Position numbers and translations under genes: made by a program
Part shown: piece after piece, positions 1 to 12,469 of the stretch
Position numbering within the stretch: position 1 is the stretch's first letter
Layout of the letters: each line of letters starts with the position of its first letter
Notes under the pieces: generated by a model
The model's input: only the letters and a program-made list of their open reading frames with translations
Database searches by the model: none
What the model was told of the DNA's origin: nothing
From: Hsuehochloa calcarea
Lineage: Eukaryota > Streptophyta > Magnoliopsida > Poales > Poaceae
Assembly: GCA_036346395.1 (NCBI GenBank)
Contig: CM070601.1
Span: 16,179,763-16,243,762 of the forward strand
Length of the DNA stretch: 64,000 nt
Direction of reading: 5' to 3'

Positions 1-568
1 TTGACCTCTTTTACATTGCTATGATATGTGGGAATACTCCTAGGACTATCTAAATTATCAATCCCCCACGAGCAAGATTTGGATCAAGTTTTTTATTTTG
101 CTAGGTTTTGAACACTCCTTTGGTAAAACCTAAAAGATCAAATCTTTGACGTGGATCTGGACGATCGCCGCTAGGAATAGGTTCCAGATATCCTTAGGGA
201 GGTGTGTTCCAAATTTGGTAAAGTTTCATTTGTTGAATCAAAAGTTAGACCAATTTTCGTTTTGGTTTCGGGTGGTCTGCAGTGGTTCTGGACTAAATCG
301 GTCAGACTGATTTCACAACGTCGGTCAGACCGCCAGCTATTCAGACCGTCAGTTGGCCGTCGGTCAGACCGGTCCAGTGAGATCAAATCTCCATTTTTGA
401 GTCTTGTGTTTAAGGGGGTAATCGGATTCAACACAAGGCTTCCTCAGTGCATTTACTAATCTTCTCAGCTTTCATAGCTATTGGAGAAAAGTTCGTGTTG
501 AATTTGATTAAAGCTAAAATCAAGAAAGCGTCTATTCACCCTCCTCTAGTCGCCTTTCCGGTCCTACA
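1..568 (+). mobile_element. 3' part of an LTR (LTR-retrotransposon fragment)
   Basis: The right end reads as an LTR terminus. A stretch close to CTATTCACCCTCCTCTAGTC is followed by a terminus ending in CCTACA, matching the terminal layout of the three solo LTRs at 13571, 51408 and 58910. An array of palindromic CGGTCAGACCG-type units lies at about 296-378, comparable in position to the CGGAAGTTCCG array of those LTRs but different in sequence. The left end is outside the window, so length and duplication cannot be judged. This is probably a related LTR family rather than the same one. Confidence 0.55.
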
Positions 569-1159
569 TCATTAATTACCCAAATATTGCATTAACACAT
601 AATGACGGGCCTATATTCTTCAAACGTTCATCCCCCGAAGGGCATCTTAAAGAGAGAGCATGGTGCCCCACGTAGCTTGTGCAACGAGGTTGTTCCCTTC
701 GTGCTCGGCTTCCAGATAGGCTATTAGCGAGGCATTTGAAGACTCCAGCTCCGGTACCTTCGCCTCTAAAGTGGAGCACTCTTGGCGAAGGGAGCCCACC
801 TCAGTTTGCCTGACATTCACTACCCCTGCACCTCATTGTAGTTGCGTCAAAGTCGTCTTGGTACACGATCGTACCAAGTTCCACAAGGAAAAGAACGACG
901 AAGGTTGAATCAACGCAACGTACACACAGTAAAGGAAAGCAGATTGCCATAATAATACCATACTCGCACGGTGTTCGCCTCTAGCGGCCTGGCAATGAGC
1001 CAAAGAGACTAGCCCGTTCGACATACACGAAGGGGGAATGACGCCACCTCGACACATTGGCCAATTAGTCCACGCCTCGGCCTTCTCCCAAAGGGGTCCC
1101 CGTCCTGAAATTGGTCTTTAGGCGAAGGACGAAGGTGAAGGTGTGTGCCTCGCTATGGG
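569..1159. other. No host gene seen; probable decayed retrotransposon sequence
   Basis: No convincing coding region is visible. The sequence has mixed composition with repeated GAAGG/CGAAGG-rich stretches, as in degraded Gypsy-type internal regions. Short open frames here have no recognisable domain. Confidence 0.3.
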
Positions 1160-1490
1160 TCAAGGAAGGTGATGTGGTAGACACTGCTCATGGGAGTCCA
1201 CTGTACACGGAAGCTACTAGCGAAGGAGGAAAAGACCACAAAGCCCCTATAGTCGTAGGATTTTTATAGGGGCACTATTGTAATCTTCTACCACTAGCTT
1301 GTAATGCTATAAATAGGTCATCTTGTGTACCAAGTAGGGGAGATTTTTTTTCTTAAGATGAATTAAAAATACAAATAAAGATTATCATTCATCTCTCTGT
1401 ACCATTTCCCACACTTCGATGTCCTTATGACCCCTACCCTCCTCACGGCGGGTAGTGGTCCCTAGACCCACTTTTCACAGTTTAGTATGT
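1160..1490 (+). repeat. Possible LTR fragment with promoter-like core
   Basis: A TATA-type motif (CTATAAATAGG, about 1308-1318) is followed by a T-run, an A-rich stretch and a region ending in TTTTCACA near 1486. This is the arrangement of a U3-R-U5 LTR. No partner LTR, tRNA primer site or target duplication was found, so the call rests on the layout only. Confidence 0.35.
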
Positions 1491-1974
1491 AGCCACAACA
1501 ATATCCAATATCAACATCTCAATTTCCACCAATGTTGTTGGATGTCAACCTACATTATCCTGAAAACTCGGATACCTCGGTCTACATGATATGAACACTC
1601 AATCGGAAGTTCTGAACCCTTCTCTCTGTTACTCTCTTATTATGTGGCCAAATGCATCTAGTGTTTTCAGTAACTAGGAGCACATGATTCTTGAAAGAAC
1701 TAACTGAATTGGATCTTCATGGGGTGGACGAAGGTAGGAGGAGGGTGATGTGGCTCAATCTTATCTATAGAAAACAGGAGACTGTTCGAGATGTCATTAA
1801 ATCCATTAGATGGATTTGTGAAGTAAATATGGATTTGTGAAGTAAATATAGGGGATCGACAATTCAGCACCCATGGATTTTTTATCGGGAGCTGCTACGT
1901 AACGCTATTCCATTGGAAGCACTTCCATCGGTATAGCAAAGTTACGTGAAGATTTAATACAGTGAAGCAACTTT
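1491..1974. other. No gene seen
   Basis: Nothing is recognisable here except a short tandem duplication of an 18-19 bp unit (GGATTTGTGAAGTAAATAT) at about 1811-1848. Confidence 0.4.
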
Positions 1975-2745
1975 CATGTGAGTTTCAACGATGCAAAGTT
2001 TTATGGAAGTTTTAGTTTTAAACAGTTGAGGTTTTAAGAAGGTTTCAACAAAAGTTTCAAGTAGATTTTATCAAATTCTGCAAACATTTAAAGAACTTCT
2101 AAAAATCTTTCGCGAAAGTTAAAAAAATTCAAGCAAAAGTTCCATCATTGTTTTATGAAGTTTCACTAGGTTTCAGAGAGTTTCAAATAGTTCAAGAAAG
2201 TTTCAGTGCATTATGAGAGTGTTTCAGCATGTTTTAATGAATTTCAAATGAAAACTTGTTTTATACAAAAAAAGATGAAACTCTATGAGACTTGGGATGA
2301 AACATCATGAAACACATGTGAATTAGTTTCATCAATTTATTTGGGGTTAGAACTTGATGAAACTATATGAAATGAGATGAAACACGATGAAACTTGGGGT
2401 GAAACTTCATGAGACTTGAGATGAAACTTAATGAAACTTGATGAAACACGATAAAATTTGTGATGAAACTTCACGAGACTTGGGATAAAACTTCATGAAA
2501 CTTAATGAAACTTGAGATGAAACTTCATGTGACCTGAGATGAAACTTTATGAAACTTGATGAAACACGGTGAAACTTGGGATAAAACTTCATGAAACTTA
2601 ATGAAACTCCATGAAACACGGTGAAACTTGGGATAAAACTTCATGAAACTTAATGAAACTCCATGAAACAACTTCATGAGACTTGTGATGAAACTTAATA
2701 AAACTATATGAAACTTGATGAAATACGATGAAACTCATTACAAAA
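1975..2745 (+). repeat. Degenerate TGAAACTT minisatellite
   Basis: Variants of a 10-12 base unit (ATGAAACTTn, alternating with ATGAAACACG and ATGAGACTTGGG) recur dozens of times, densest at 2270-2740. Larger units of about 50-60 bp also recur; the block at about 2570-2615 is repeated nearly unchanged at about 2622-2665. The left part (1975-2260) has the looser motif AGTTTCA/GTTTCAA. The minus-strand reading frame of MKFYPK/SLSFMKF-type repeats is a by-product of the repeat, not a gene. Confidence 0.8.
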
Positions 2746-2749
2746 ATTG

Positions 2750-3700
2750 AAAAAAATTACAAAATTTCAAGTTTCAAACACACCTATGTCATTGGATCTG
2801 ACCACTCGAGCACAACACGATGGCCACTGCTCGCAACAAGATGACGGATGTGCGCTGCCTCGGCACACCTGCTCCTACCGCTTGCTCGCAATGGCTCACC
2901 CATGTCCATCTGCACAACGGCAATTGGCCATTACACTAATGAAGTTCATGTAGAGCGCGCGGCGGGAGCACCGCTTGCGCGAGGGGCTAGCAGATACGGT
3001 GGCGGTACCGCCACCGCTCACGCCAAGATCGTCTGGCGCTTCGCTCGAGTCATTCGCTTTCGCCAGCACAACAGTGGTGCTCCGTGGCGGAATGCACTTG
3101 GGTGGCGGAGCACTCGGGGGAGCGCCGCCACAGGCTGCGTCTCCCCCGAGCCGAGGCGGAATAGGAGCAGCGTGGGAGACCCTAGCACGGGTGGAGGTGG
3201 ACGGGAGAGGAGGGGCTAGTCATTTGGAGGAGCATAGGAGAACGATCGGTGCGAGCGCGTACGCCTCATTCCGTGGACCGCGTGCGCTTGCTCGCCGCCA
3301 CTGCTTTGTGATTGTGCTTGCTTGCTCGTCGCCAACTCACATGCTTGGCTGCCTACCACTCGCTGCTGAGCTCATTCACAACCATCGCTCCTGCCTTTTG
3401 TAGTTGGATGTGTGTGGGATGGGGGAAGGATTGATGTACTGGGATGCTAAGTTGGTTGGAGAGGGAGGGATATAAGAGAGGGAGAGCTGTGGAGGATTTT
3501 GGAGATTTCTGGTAAGGTTTTTTCAAATGAGTGAATCATAACATAAGTAGAATTTTCTGGACAGACGGTGGAAAAGTATACCGTCGGGATGGGTTCCAAA
3601 GGTTTAGTGTTCCTTAGCATTTCTTTTTTTTATTACACTCATAATTTAGTTACCCAAATAACAGTGCTAACTGCACATTTACAAAAAAACCTGTTCAGTT
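2750..3700. other. GC-rich then AT-rich spacer upstream of the zinc-ribbon gene
   Basis: The part at 2800-3400 is GC-rich with overlapping open frames that lack domains, and looks like captured or decayed sequence. The stretch at 3400-3700 is AT-rich with no clear TATA box that I would assign to the downstream gene. Confidence 0.3.
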
Positions 3701-4000
3701 CAAGTTATATCTTGTAGATTGTCATGTTTGGTCTCTCTCAAAAAGGAAACAAAAAAAGAAAGAAAGATGGTCGTACGTGGAAAATTACTGCAGGCTGCAG
3801 ACTTCTCGTTCTGGTTGCTTCTTGGTTCCGGACTAATCCATGCCCCTCCAAACCACCGCACTTCCACCACAAAAAATGTGGAAAGATCAAATCCAACGGG
3901 GGAAAAAATCCAAAAAGTATCGAATTTACAAGAACAACTACAAAGTAAGAAACCCAAAGATTTCATGAAAGAATCTTCTCCAGTCCTCAACCCCCCGCCC

Positions 4001-7000
4001 ATGGCCTCACTCCAACCTACTCTCCTCACTCCTTCCCCACTGTGCTGCTGTTCGTACGCTCTTCTTGACCCCAGAACCAGGAAGATATGTCCAAGATTCT
4101 CGAATGAGACCTTTCCCACGGGGAAACCGCTGGTCCAGGGCGAGTTCTTGGGGAAAGGCGGGGCCTTGGCTTGGAGAATGGCGGGAAGGCGGCGCCTTGG
4201 AGTGGTCGGAGCCGGGAGAGGCCCCTTCTTTGGCGGCGGCGGGCCGCAGGGCACAACCAGCCGTGTTGTGGGGAACCTTGCCTTCGCCGCCCTATTGACG
4301 TACCTTGCGGCGACCGGCCAGCTCGGGTGGATTCTTGACGCCATCGTCTCCCTCTGGGTACAAGGCTTCTTGATGCTAAAATTAATTGCAGTGGGTAGTT
4401 TCTGAGTATTTTGTTTGGATGGAGAAAAAAAAACATTTGGAATTAGTGGGATTAAACTGTATTAGTTGTTTGATCGATGTTAGCTATCATCTACTCTCCA
4501 TGTATTTCAGTATGATTTTGCAATTCGTGTTGTTCTAGCTTCTTAGCTGACCTCAATTTGCCGGACAGTTTGCATTTTTCACCAAATACTGTTACTTAGT
4601 AGGACTAAAGCTGCATTACTATTTGCTTGCTAGTCCATTCATACTGTTTAATTGACTTACTAGTGTATGCTTCTGCAACATGAGCATTTGCATTCATTAA
4701 AATTTTTTTGAGAATTCAGACTCCGCAATAACCTAAAAACTGGCAATATCTGTGTATGCTTTTGCACAGGAGCATTTGAATTCGTTTTAAAAGTTGAACA
4801 TTTGGATTCCACCATAACTAGAAACAGGAAATAACAACCTTGGTTTAGTTCACTCTGTGGTGCTAATAACATTGTTAAGCTTATGTGATTAAGGATTTGG
4901 ATTTTACATACCACGAAATAATGATATTCAATCTTCATGTCTTTTCTCTCATTCATAATTTTACATTAATTCAATTGAGAATTTAACTGTAGCTTTCTAC
5001 ATTTCTTATGACCACAGCTCCTCACAATACTGCTGCCTATTTTGGGTGTGGGTGCATTTTTCTTCTTTGCAGGACAAGATATACTTCAGAGCAATGTAAG
5101 TTTCCCCCATAATTTGTTTCTTAAAGTCACTGTAGGATAGATGATGAGGGTAGATGTCTGTTGGTGTTACTACACTATCTTATTCCTACGAAAATTAAAA
5201 GCAAAACTTTGTTGTCTGTGTACACAATTTTTCTAATACTCTCACATTCTTGTTCTATTCTCAATCATGTTTCTTTTGTTGGCAGTGTCCCAACTGTGGA
5301 AAAAGCTTCCAGATACTAAAGTAAGCATAAGCAGAATTATCTGAATTTTTTACTATTGCATAGATATGTAGTAATTAAGGTGAACTTTGATCTGTTTGAT
5401 TGCCTTATAGGTCATCTTTGAAGGACGGTCCACAACTATGTCCTTACTGCACTCAACCTTTCTCTGGTAAGGAACATTGCCGTTTTCTATTTCCAGTTTA
5501 CAACTTTACATTGCCGTTTTCCTATTTTTCTGCATGCTTTTCATGTCTTAGAAAGAACTACTTCCTAGCTGCACAGGTTTTGGTCTTACCATATTAGAAA
5601 TGCTGCTACCAGAAAATCATATATTGGGAAATTTAGCTGGTAGCTATATAATGTTTGCATGGGGCTAGTACTTTCAGTTATGATATGCATACACTGCTGT
5701 TTTGCTAGAAAACTGTGCGACTAAATTAATTTTTTGATTAATGTTACAACATATGTTCACTTAATTCCTTACTGCCTTAAGTACTTCCATGCTTCTGATT
5801 TCTTTGTGTTGGTAATAACTATAAAGCTGAGCTTATGTTGAGTGGTATGGTTCAAAGCTTGCACATCTGTTAATACATCTAGTATCATAAGTTCACACTA
5901 GAGTTATCTTGAATTTATTGTTGAAACCTTCTTAAGCATTTACTTATCTATGTATTGCAAATTTCCAATTAAAAGAAAATCATAATCTTTGGTGATAGCA
6001 TGAATTATTTGTTCTCTACGGATTTATGCTACCATCAATGAGACTGGAGAATCATGGAATTTCTCTTTGCCTTGAATGTTTTTATAGGACATACTTATCT
6101 AAACATTTTTGCTTTTCACGCTCCTTAGTTTGGCATCTTCCTTGTGCTTGTCTAAATGGTAACTTTTGTTGGAGCTAAAGCATCCTTGTACATGATGCAG
6201 TTAAGGGCAACAAATTTGTTAGAGAATCTGCTAGATTTTCATCTGGAAGGGGCGCTACAAATGCAGAAGTCTTCAATGAGTTATTCAACCGTGGTTCAAA
6301 AGGTCCTCAAATCATGCTTTCTCCTTGTTGATATTGCTTTACTTTCATTTTCGCCATTTAAAGTGAGAGGTGATTTCATGTGCTTAGTAAACATTTATAC
6401 ATACAGTAGTAAAAACAAACAGTAATTTGTTGAGAGACTCCCTCCTTGGCTAATCATGGGAAAACACCATGAATGTTAGCTTAATTGGTAAGCTAGAGTT
6501 TTTTTTTCTACTTTATAGATTTTGCCCATTTAATATAGGAGACCATATGAATTAATCTTAACAACGAGATCCCATTTGCCATACACAAGAATGTCTAGGT
6601 GAAGTTGGGTTGAATCTTGAAGAATCAGGTATAAATGGCACATAGTCACAATCAAATTTGAATAACTACTAAATGAGGTACCGGTCATGTAAACAAGTTT
6701 TACAGCATGTCACATGCTGACAATAACTGCTAAAACTGATTTGGACCACATACCGTCAGAGAATGAATTCAAATAGTATCAGTATGTTATAGAGTACAAT
6801 TATATTCTGTCTGCTGTATACATAGACACTGTTTCTCTGTTTCTCGTGGTGCTTTTCATGTAAAACATCTAATATAGCCGTACATGATTTGGAGCTAACT
6901 TGTTATTTGAATGTAAAACTAGACTGGGAAGCAACTTTTTCATAACCACCTGTCTGTCATTTAGTTTTTGTATGGGATCTAGTTAACTAATCAGTATAAT

Positions 7001-7089
7001 CACACCGTTCCCTGCTGCATGCAGGAAAGGCGCCTTCTGGTTCTGGAACAATTGTAGACATTGAGGCTGAAGTCAGGGACGTCGAGTGA
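4001..7089 (+). CDS. Predicted plastid membrane protein with C-terminal zinc ribbon
   Basis: Six exons join in frame with GT-AG junctions: 4001-4357, 5018-5095, 5286-5320, 5411-5466, 6201-6302 and 7025-7089, giving 230 aa. The N-terminus (MASLQPTLLTPSPLCCC) is Ser/Thr/Pro-rich, lacks early acidic residues and resembles a chloroplast transit peptide. Hydrophobic segments lie at about 91-119 and 120-140, the second with a GVGAFFFF core. They are followed by a zinc ribbon: C146-P-N-C149, 17 residues, then C167-P-Y-C170. The tail is Ser/Gly-rich and then acidic (IVDIEAEVRDVE). An in-frame ATG at 3965 would add 12 residues; 4001 has the better plant start context and begins at the transit peptide. 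The layout (transit peptide, membrane segments, small zinc finger) recalls thylakoid mini-zinc-finger proteins such as the FtsH5-interacting protein FIP, but this assignment is a guess. A role in thylakoid protein handling is inference only. Confidence 0.8.
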
Positions 7090-7949
7090 TACTTCTTCAG
7101 GGCTGTATTTAGAAGTCTCTCTCGTGTCATCACTTTCAGTTTTGCTGCTCTTCAAGGCCAGTTTTCCGAAGGCTTTAAAAACTGGTAGCGCTTAACTCGC
7201 TTCACTGCACATACTCTAGGAGATAGGAACGCCGGAAACGCCGATCTACACTCGCGCGCACCTGCACCAACAATCTCTCCCCTCCACTGCTACCTTGAGA
7301 TTCGTGTAAAATTGATTTTTATGTTTGTTGCTGCATTTAGGAAATAAGGGAGAGAATTTATGCACTGATTACAAGAGATTAAATTACATGTGGGACCCAC
7401 CAGCGCTCTCTCTCTCTCATGCTCCTAGTTTGGAATTTGAATTTTGAACCATGTACTCCATACTCTACTCATACTAATGTACTGTAAAAAAATATGTGTC
7501 ATCATGTTATACAACAGTGCATAGTACATATATGGTACACATATGAGAAGCATTTTACAACAGTGCATGGTACATATATTGTACCCTATATTCATACGCA
7601 CACAATTCACTGTACATCTATACTCATACGCATAATCTACTGTACACAGGCACACAAACACGAGGGAGTATTTTCTACTATCCATATACATGTGAGGAGT
7701 ATTTTTGTACAGTCCATTGTACACATCTAAAAAAACACACATACTGTACATATGTATGTAAGAGGTTAGGACGATGAACTACTGTGAGCTGTATTTGGAG
7801 AGTGAGGACGCTGAACTACTGTGCAACATACTTAGGGATTAGGATGATGTCGTAGCAACGACAACAAGGATGAATGCACAAAATACTCCTTGCTGGATCG
7901 AAGGAGGATGACTTTGGCGATGGTGTACTCCTCAACGATGCCAACGACG
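7090..7949. other. 3' region of the zinc-ribbon gene and AC/TA-rich spacer
   Basis: The 3' untranslated region presumably lies within the first few hundred bases. At 7440-7760 the sequence is dense in TGTAC, GTACATAT and CATACG motifs with diverged internal duplications (for example ACAACAGTGCAT at about 7512 and 7558). No gene is seen. Confidence 0.4.
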
Positions 7950-8700
7950 ACGATGTCGTGGAGGGGTCGGTATGGTTGGAACTAGAGGAACCTTGGTCGG
8001 TGATGACTTAGATCCGGTAGAATGGGCGCATGGCGGAGGTGCACGGTGTCTCAAGTGCATGGCAGAGGTGTACGGAGCATCTGGGCGGAGCAACTTGACA
8101 GGGAGATGTTCCTCGAGGACATCAGCGTGGGGTTGGGGACGACCGGATCCGACGGCGGTGCTAGAGCACATGGGCGACCGAAGGTTGTGTACCGGTGAGG
8201 GGAGTCGAGGAAGAATGATATGCAGATCAGGTGACGATGACGATGAGATGTGCATCGTCGGAGATGATGAAGGAGAGCGACGTTTGTGGGTTCGTGAATG
8301 CCAGAGTCGGTGGTGGCGGCCTCGTGGACGTCGGGAACGGTGGCGCGTGGGCTGTGCACATGGATGTTGCTGGCGGAGGAGACCAAGCGGGCGGTGCGCC
8401 TTGAATAGAGGAAGACAGTGGCGGTGGGCCTTGGGGACAGTGGCGAGTGGGTTGTGGACCTCGTCATGAGCCATCGCAATTCCAGATCTGGATCTTCCCG
8501 GCGCACCTCTCTGGTCGCCAGATCTGGATCCGCGTCTTCCCTCACGTCGATCGCCGCCGCCACTCTTCTCGTCGGTCGCTTCGCCCGCTGGATTGGGGGG
8601 GGGGGGCTTGAGACGGGGAGAGAATGAGAGAGAGGAACAAAGGATGATGTGCGTGGGTCCCACAGCGATGGTGGGCCTCGGGAACAACGGTTCGTAGTGA
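7950..8700. other. GC-rich block abutting a Copia remnant; possible captured gene fragment
   Basis: Composition jumps to GC-rich at about 7950 and ends abruptly at 8700, where Copia pol begins. Read on the minus strand it runs from a pyrimidine-rich leader-like stretch with a C-run (8598-8607 on the plus strand is G-rich) into an Arg/Pro/Ser-rich frame. No domain is recognised. It could be a transduplicated host leader or the end of another transposon. Confidence 0.3.
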
Positions 8701-10208
8701 AATGGATTCCATTATCGCTAACGGAATTTGGGAAGTCACAGATCATCCATTTGGTTGCAAACTAGTTGGATGCAAGTGTGTGTTCAAGGAGAAGCTTAGG
8801 CGTGATGGTCTAATCAAAAGTACAAGGCTCGTCTTGTGGCTAAAGGTTATACTAAAAAAGAAGGTGGTGATTTCTTTGATACTTACTTACCTGTTGCCAA
8901 ATTAACCACTATTTGAGTATTATTATCTTTGACTGCCTCATATGGTCTTACTGTCCATCAAATGGATGTAAAAACAACTTTCCTCAATAAAGAGTTGGAT
9001 GGAGAAATTTACATGGATCAGCTGATGGATTTATAGTACCTAGACAAGAGGGTAAGGTTTGGATTTGTAGTACCTGGACAAGAGAACAATGTCTATAAGT
9101 TATTGAAATCTTTATACGGTCTCAAACAAGCACCTAAGCAATGACATGATAAGTTCAATAGAACTTTAACATATGCGGGGTTTAAGTAGATGAGGCAGAT
9201 AAATGTGTACACTACCGCCATGGTGAGGGTAAATGAGTAATTCTATGTTTATACGTTGACAACATACTTATCTTTGGGATAAACATTAATGTGATTAACA
9301 CGAGGTTAAGTCATTTTTATTCCAAAGTTTTGACATGAAAGATCTCAGAGAGACTGATGTTATTTTAAACATCAAGTTGATCAAGGAAGAGAATGAGATT
9401 ATTTTGTTGCAATCTCGTTATGTGGAAAATGTTTTGAGCCGTTTTGGCTATATAGAAAGCAAGTCCTCTCTAACACCCTATGATCCTAGTCTAATACTTC
9501 AAAAGAATTGAAGACTAGAGCATGATCAATTGAGGTACTCTTAGATTATTGGTTCACTCGTGTATTTGGCTAGTGCTACTCGTCCTGATATCTCTTTTGC
9601 TGTAAGCAAATTGAGCAGGTTTACTGCTAATCCAAGAGATGATCATTGGCGTGCACTTGAGTGAGTTATGCACTATTTGAACATTACAATGCTTTACGAG
9701 ATTCACTATATTAGGTATCCTAGTGTACTTAAGGGATATAGTGATTCCAATTTGATTTCTGATGCTGTTGAGATAAAGACTTCGAGTGGATATGTGTTCA
9801 CTCTAGCTAGACGGTGATGATGTCCCATAGAGGTCTTGCAAACAGACTATACTGACGAGGTCAACCATGTAGGCAGAACTCACATCATTAGACACAACCA
9901 CTGTTGAGGCAGAATGACTGCAAAAACTCTTGATAGATTTACCAGTAGTTGAAAAACCAATTCCAGCTATCCTTATATATTGTGATAACCAAACAGTTAT
10001 CATAAAAGTGACAAGTGCATATGATAATATGAAATCCTCAAGACATGTGAAAAGACGGTTGAAGTTTGTCAGAAAATTGAGAAACTCCATAGTGATAATT
10101 GTAGATTATATCCAAACAACTAAAAATCTAGCATATCCCTTCACAAAGGGACTATCACGGAATGTGATTGAAATTGCATTGAACTTGATGAGAATGAGGT
10201 TCACGTGA
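8701..10208 (+). pseudogene. Copia (Ty1) reverse transcriptase / RNase H remnant
   Basis: The reading resumes repeatedly in shifted frames and matches Copia pol in order: MDSIIANGIWEVTD and GCKCVFKEKLRRDG; ARLVAKGYTKKEG; VHQMDVKTTFLN; YKLLKSLYGLKQAPK; ATRPDISFAVSKLSRFT (with substitutions); GYSDSNLISDA; then the RNase H tail with KSSRHVKRRLKFVRKLRNS and FTKGLSRNVIE. Many stop codons and frameshifts are visible, for example after the KQAPKQ motif and in the YVDDI region. Gag, protease and integrase are missing on the left; the pol starts directly at the GC-rich block. It cannot be functional. Confidence 0.88.
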
Positions 10209-11490
10209 GTTACACACAGTGGTAACCCAAACCTATGTGATCGAAGATCCTGTGAAATAGGACTTGGGAAAAATAAATTGTTTGGGTAATAGTAGAATAC
10301 ATTCTTACTTTATATCTCACTCCATTGGAGATGCAGTACTCTAATTACTGTAAGGCATGATGACTTTGTCTTAACGTGTTCTGAGGTTTAACAACAAAAT
10401 ACCATCCTACATGGTATTCTTGTAATAATACACTTATATGAGCCCACATGTTGGTCGCAGTCTATGAGATGTGGGTGATCTCTAAGAAACTCATGAAAAG
10501 ACACAAGAGTATGACATATATACTCCACTCGAGGAGTAGCATATTGGCGGCCAAGTATCAGCAAAGGTCTTAGGTGAAACTTGTTCGCACAAAACTGTCA
10601 ATTCATGGTTTAGTCCATTATGTATTTGTGGGCGAGTGTAGCTTGAGGTTCTAGGTGGATATTCAACCTTAACTGGTCTTCATCGAAAAACTGGTATATC
10701 AACAACACTTTGAAATTATGGGCAACTCCGTGGTGCTTTTGGGATCTGGTGGAGGATTGTTGGAGTTTATAGGTTTGGCCCACATATAAATTCTAAAAAA
10801 TCCCAAAGGCTCACTCGTACATGGTGGAAGGTGGGAAATTGAGTACCATATTGCTAGTCTAGGTGGGAGGAGACTAATATATAAGGTGGAGTTGATCTTA
10901 CCTAGTTGAAGCAAGCAAAAGAATAATACGCACGCACACGCTCGCTCACCTTGCTACACCACGCCATCGCCCGCTAGCGAGCGACGTACACGTGAATGAT
11001 CCTGTGATTTCGCGTCGGTTGGCCCTAGAGCTACTGCTTCTTTTTGCACCTCAAAACCATGTATATGAATTAGAAACTGAAAGTTTGAATTACATTGCTT
11101 CAATTAGGCTTTTATGACACGCATTAACTGCATTTAAAATAGAGTAATATGGGCAGTTTCTTTTGCTGACTGTTGGTTCTATATAAGGGAGAAATATCTA
11201 CTCTTGTAACAACATATAGAGAAAGATTAGTACCATAATAGATAGTCATGTTCCTCTGTGCTACATAACCTCGTCTACTCTATCCCTTCCTTAGCGTGCA
11301 CCGACGTAAGTAGAGCGGTGTCTCCGAAGCCGGCGACCCTCGTGATCCTACACGAGTTGAGGAAAATAAGGTTTTTGGGAAGCGTTTGCGCGACTTCTCA
11401 TGGTTTCCTCCATCATCCGCTTCGCGTCGTCTTCTTCGCAACAGACCCTACCGCAACCTTCTCCAGAGCGATTATCTGTAAGTCACGGTG
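10209..11490 (+). repeat. 3' untranslated part and probable 3' LTR of the Copia remnant
   Basis: After the pol remnant comes a non-coding stretch. A purine-rich tract (GGATCTGGTGGAGGAT) then precedes TGTTGGAG at 10758, a typical LTR start for this Copia group. The right end of the LTR could not be fixed; the sequence stays LTR-like to about 11490. Confidence 0.5.
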
Positions 11491-11589
11491 ATATCATTTG
11501 ATATAGCTACGTCTTACTTCCTAGAAATAAATCATGTGATAATATTGATGTCTATTTCTGTTAGTAGTGATCTTGTTTTAGACTTTGTC

Positions 11590-11721
11590 TTGTTTGCACA
11601 TATATATAAGATATATATATATTTGAGTTGATAGTTATGCTATTGTTCGTAGTTTCAAATATATCTAGTATATATGTTACTGTTGATTCAACTATTATTT
11701 TAAAAATTAATTTGTCTTGTT

Positions 11722-11770
<49 letters not shown>

Positions 11771-12082
11771 GATAGATATATTTGAGTTGATGGTTATGCT
11801 ACTGTTCATAGTTTTAAATATATCTAGTATATATGTTACTGTTAGTTCAACTATTATTTTAAAAATTATAATAATAATAAATGTGTGCATATACCTTGCT
11901 CGCCTCGGCCCTCTATATATATATATATATATAAGATAGATATATTTGAGTTGATGGTTATGCTACTGTTCATAGTTTTAAATATATCTAGTATATATAT
12001 TATTGTTAGTTCAACTATTATTTTAAAAATTATAATAATAATAAATGTGTGCATATACCTTGCTCGCCTCGGCCCTCTATCG
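11590..12082 (+). repeat. Tandem triplication of an AT-rich unit of about 155 bp
   Basis: Three head-to-tail copies begin near 11605, 11770 and 11937. Each contains TTTGAGTTGATGGTTATGCT-like sequence, TATATCTAGTATATATGTTA, an ATAATAATAATAAATG stretch (copies 2 and 3) and, in copies 2 and 3, the tail CTTGCTCGCCTCGGCCCTCT. An (AT)n run at about 11728-11759 separates copies 1 and 2. The open frames on the minus strand are by-products of the repeat. Confidence 0.85.
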
Positions 12083-12195
12083 GTGAGCGGTGGCTGGTGG
12101 TCCGTGGCTCGCCGGTGCGAACTCAGGTGGCCACGACCGACGTTACCACGCGCGTTCGCGGCCAAGTTTTGCAACGCCGCTAGTTGACGCGGCCG

Positions 12196-12238
12196 CGCGC
12201 GCGACAGGCGGGAATACGCACCACTGTACTACAACGAC
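12196..12238 (-). pseudogene. 5'-half tRNA-Asp(GUC) fragment
   Basis: Read on the minus strand from 12238, the sequence follows the 5' half of plant tRNA-Asp: GTCGTTGTAGTACAGTGGT, then CGTATTCCCGCCTGTC with the GUC anticodon in place. One or two changes are visible. After the anticodon loop it turns into a GCGCGCG stretch and unrelated sequence, and the T arm and 3' acceptor strand are absent. It cannot make a tRNA. Confidence 0.7.
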
Positions 12239-12469
12239 TTTGTTGCTAATGTCACATCTTTTGTTTTAACATTTCTAAACGACTAACAAACAAGTATTGC
12301 ATTAAATGGACGCAGCCATCCAGTAACCAGCACCAAATATTCCTACTTCACACCTGAATCCCCGCCTCGCCGGAGGCCTCGCCTCTCCCTTGCCGATTCG
12401 TCCACGCCCACGCCTACGCCCACGCCGCCCAGCCACGGCTACACCTCCACACGTACCGTCCACATGCCT
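12239..12469. other. Left flank of the large MULE
   Basis: Short GC-rich, CCCACGCC-repetitive sequence with no gene. It ends in CACATGCCT, the left copy of the 9-bp MULE target duplication. Confidence 0.5.

Noticed and set aside
3700..4344. 214-aa minus-strand open frame opposite exon 1 of the zinc-ribbon gene
   Set aside because: It is the GC-rich shadow of the plus-strand exon, which has clean splice sites and a coherent protein.
7932..8746. Long overlapping open frames on both strands (up to 251 aa)
   Set aside because: They owe their length to GC-rich composition; Arg/Pro/Ser-rich with no domain, and several frames are open at once.
11561..12187. Isoleucine/tyrosine-rich open frames as membrane peptides
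   Set aside because: They are translations of (AT)n and of the tandem AT-rich repeat.
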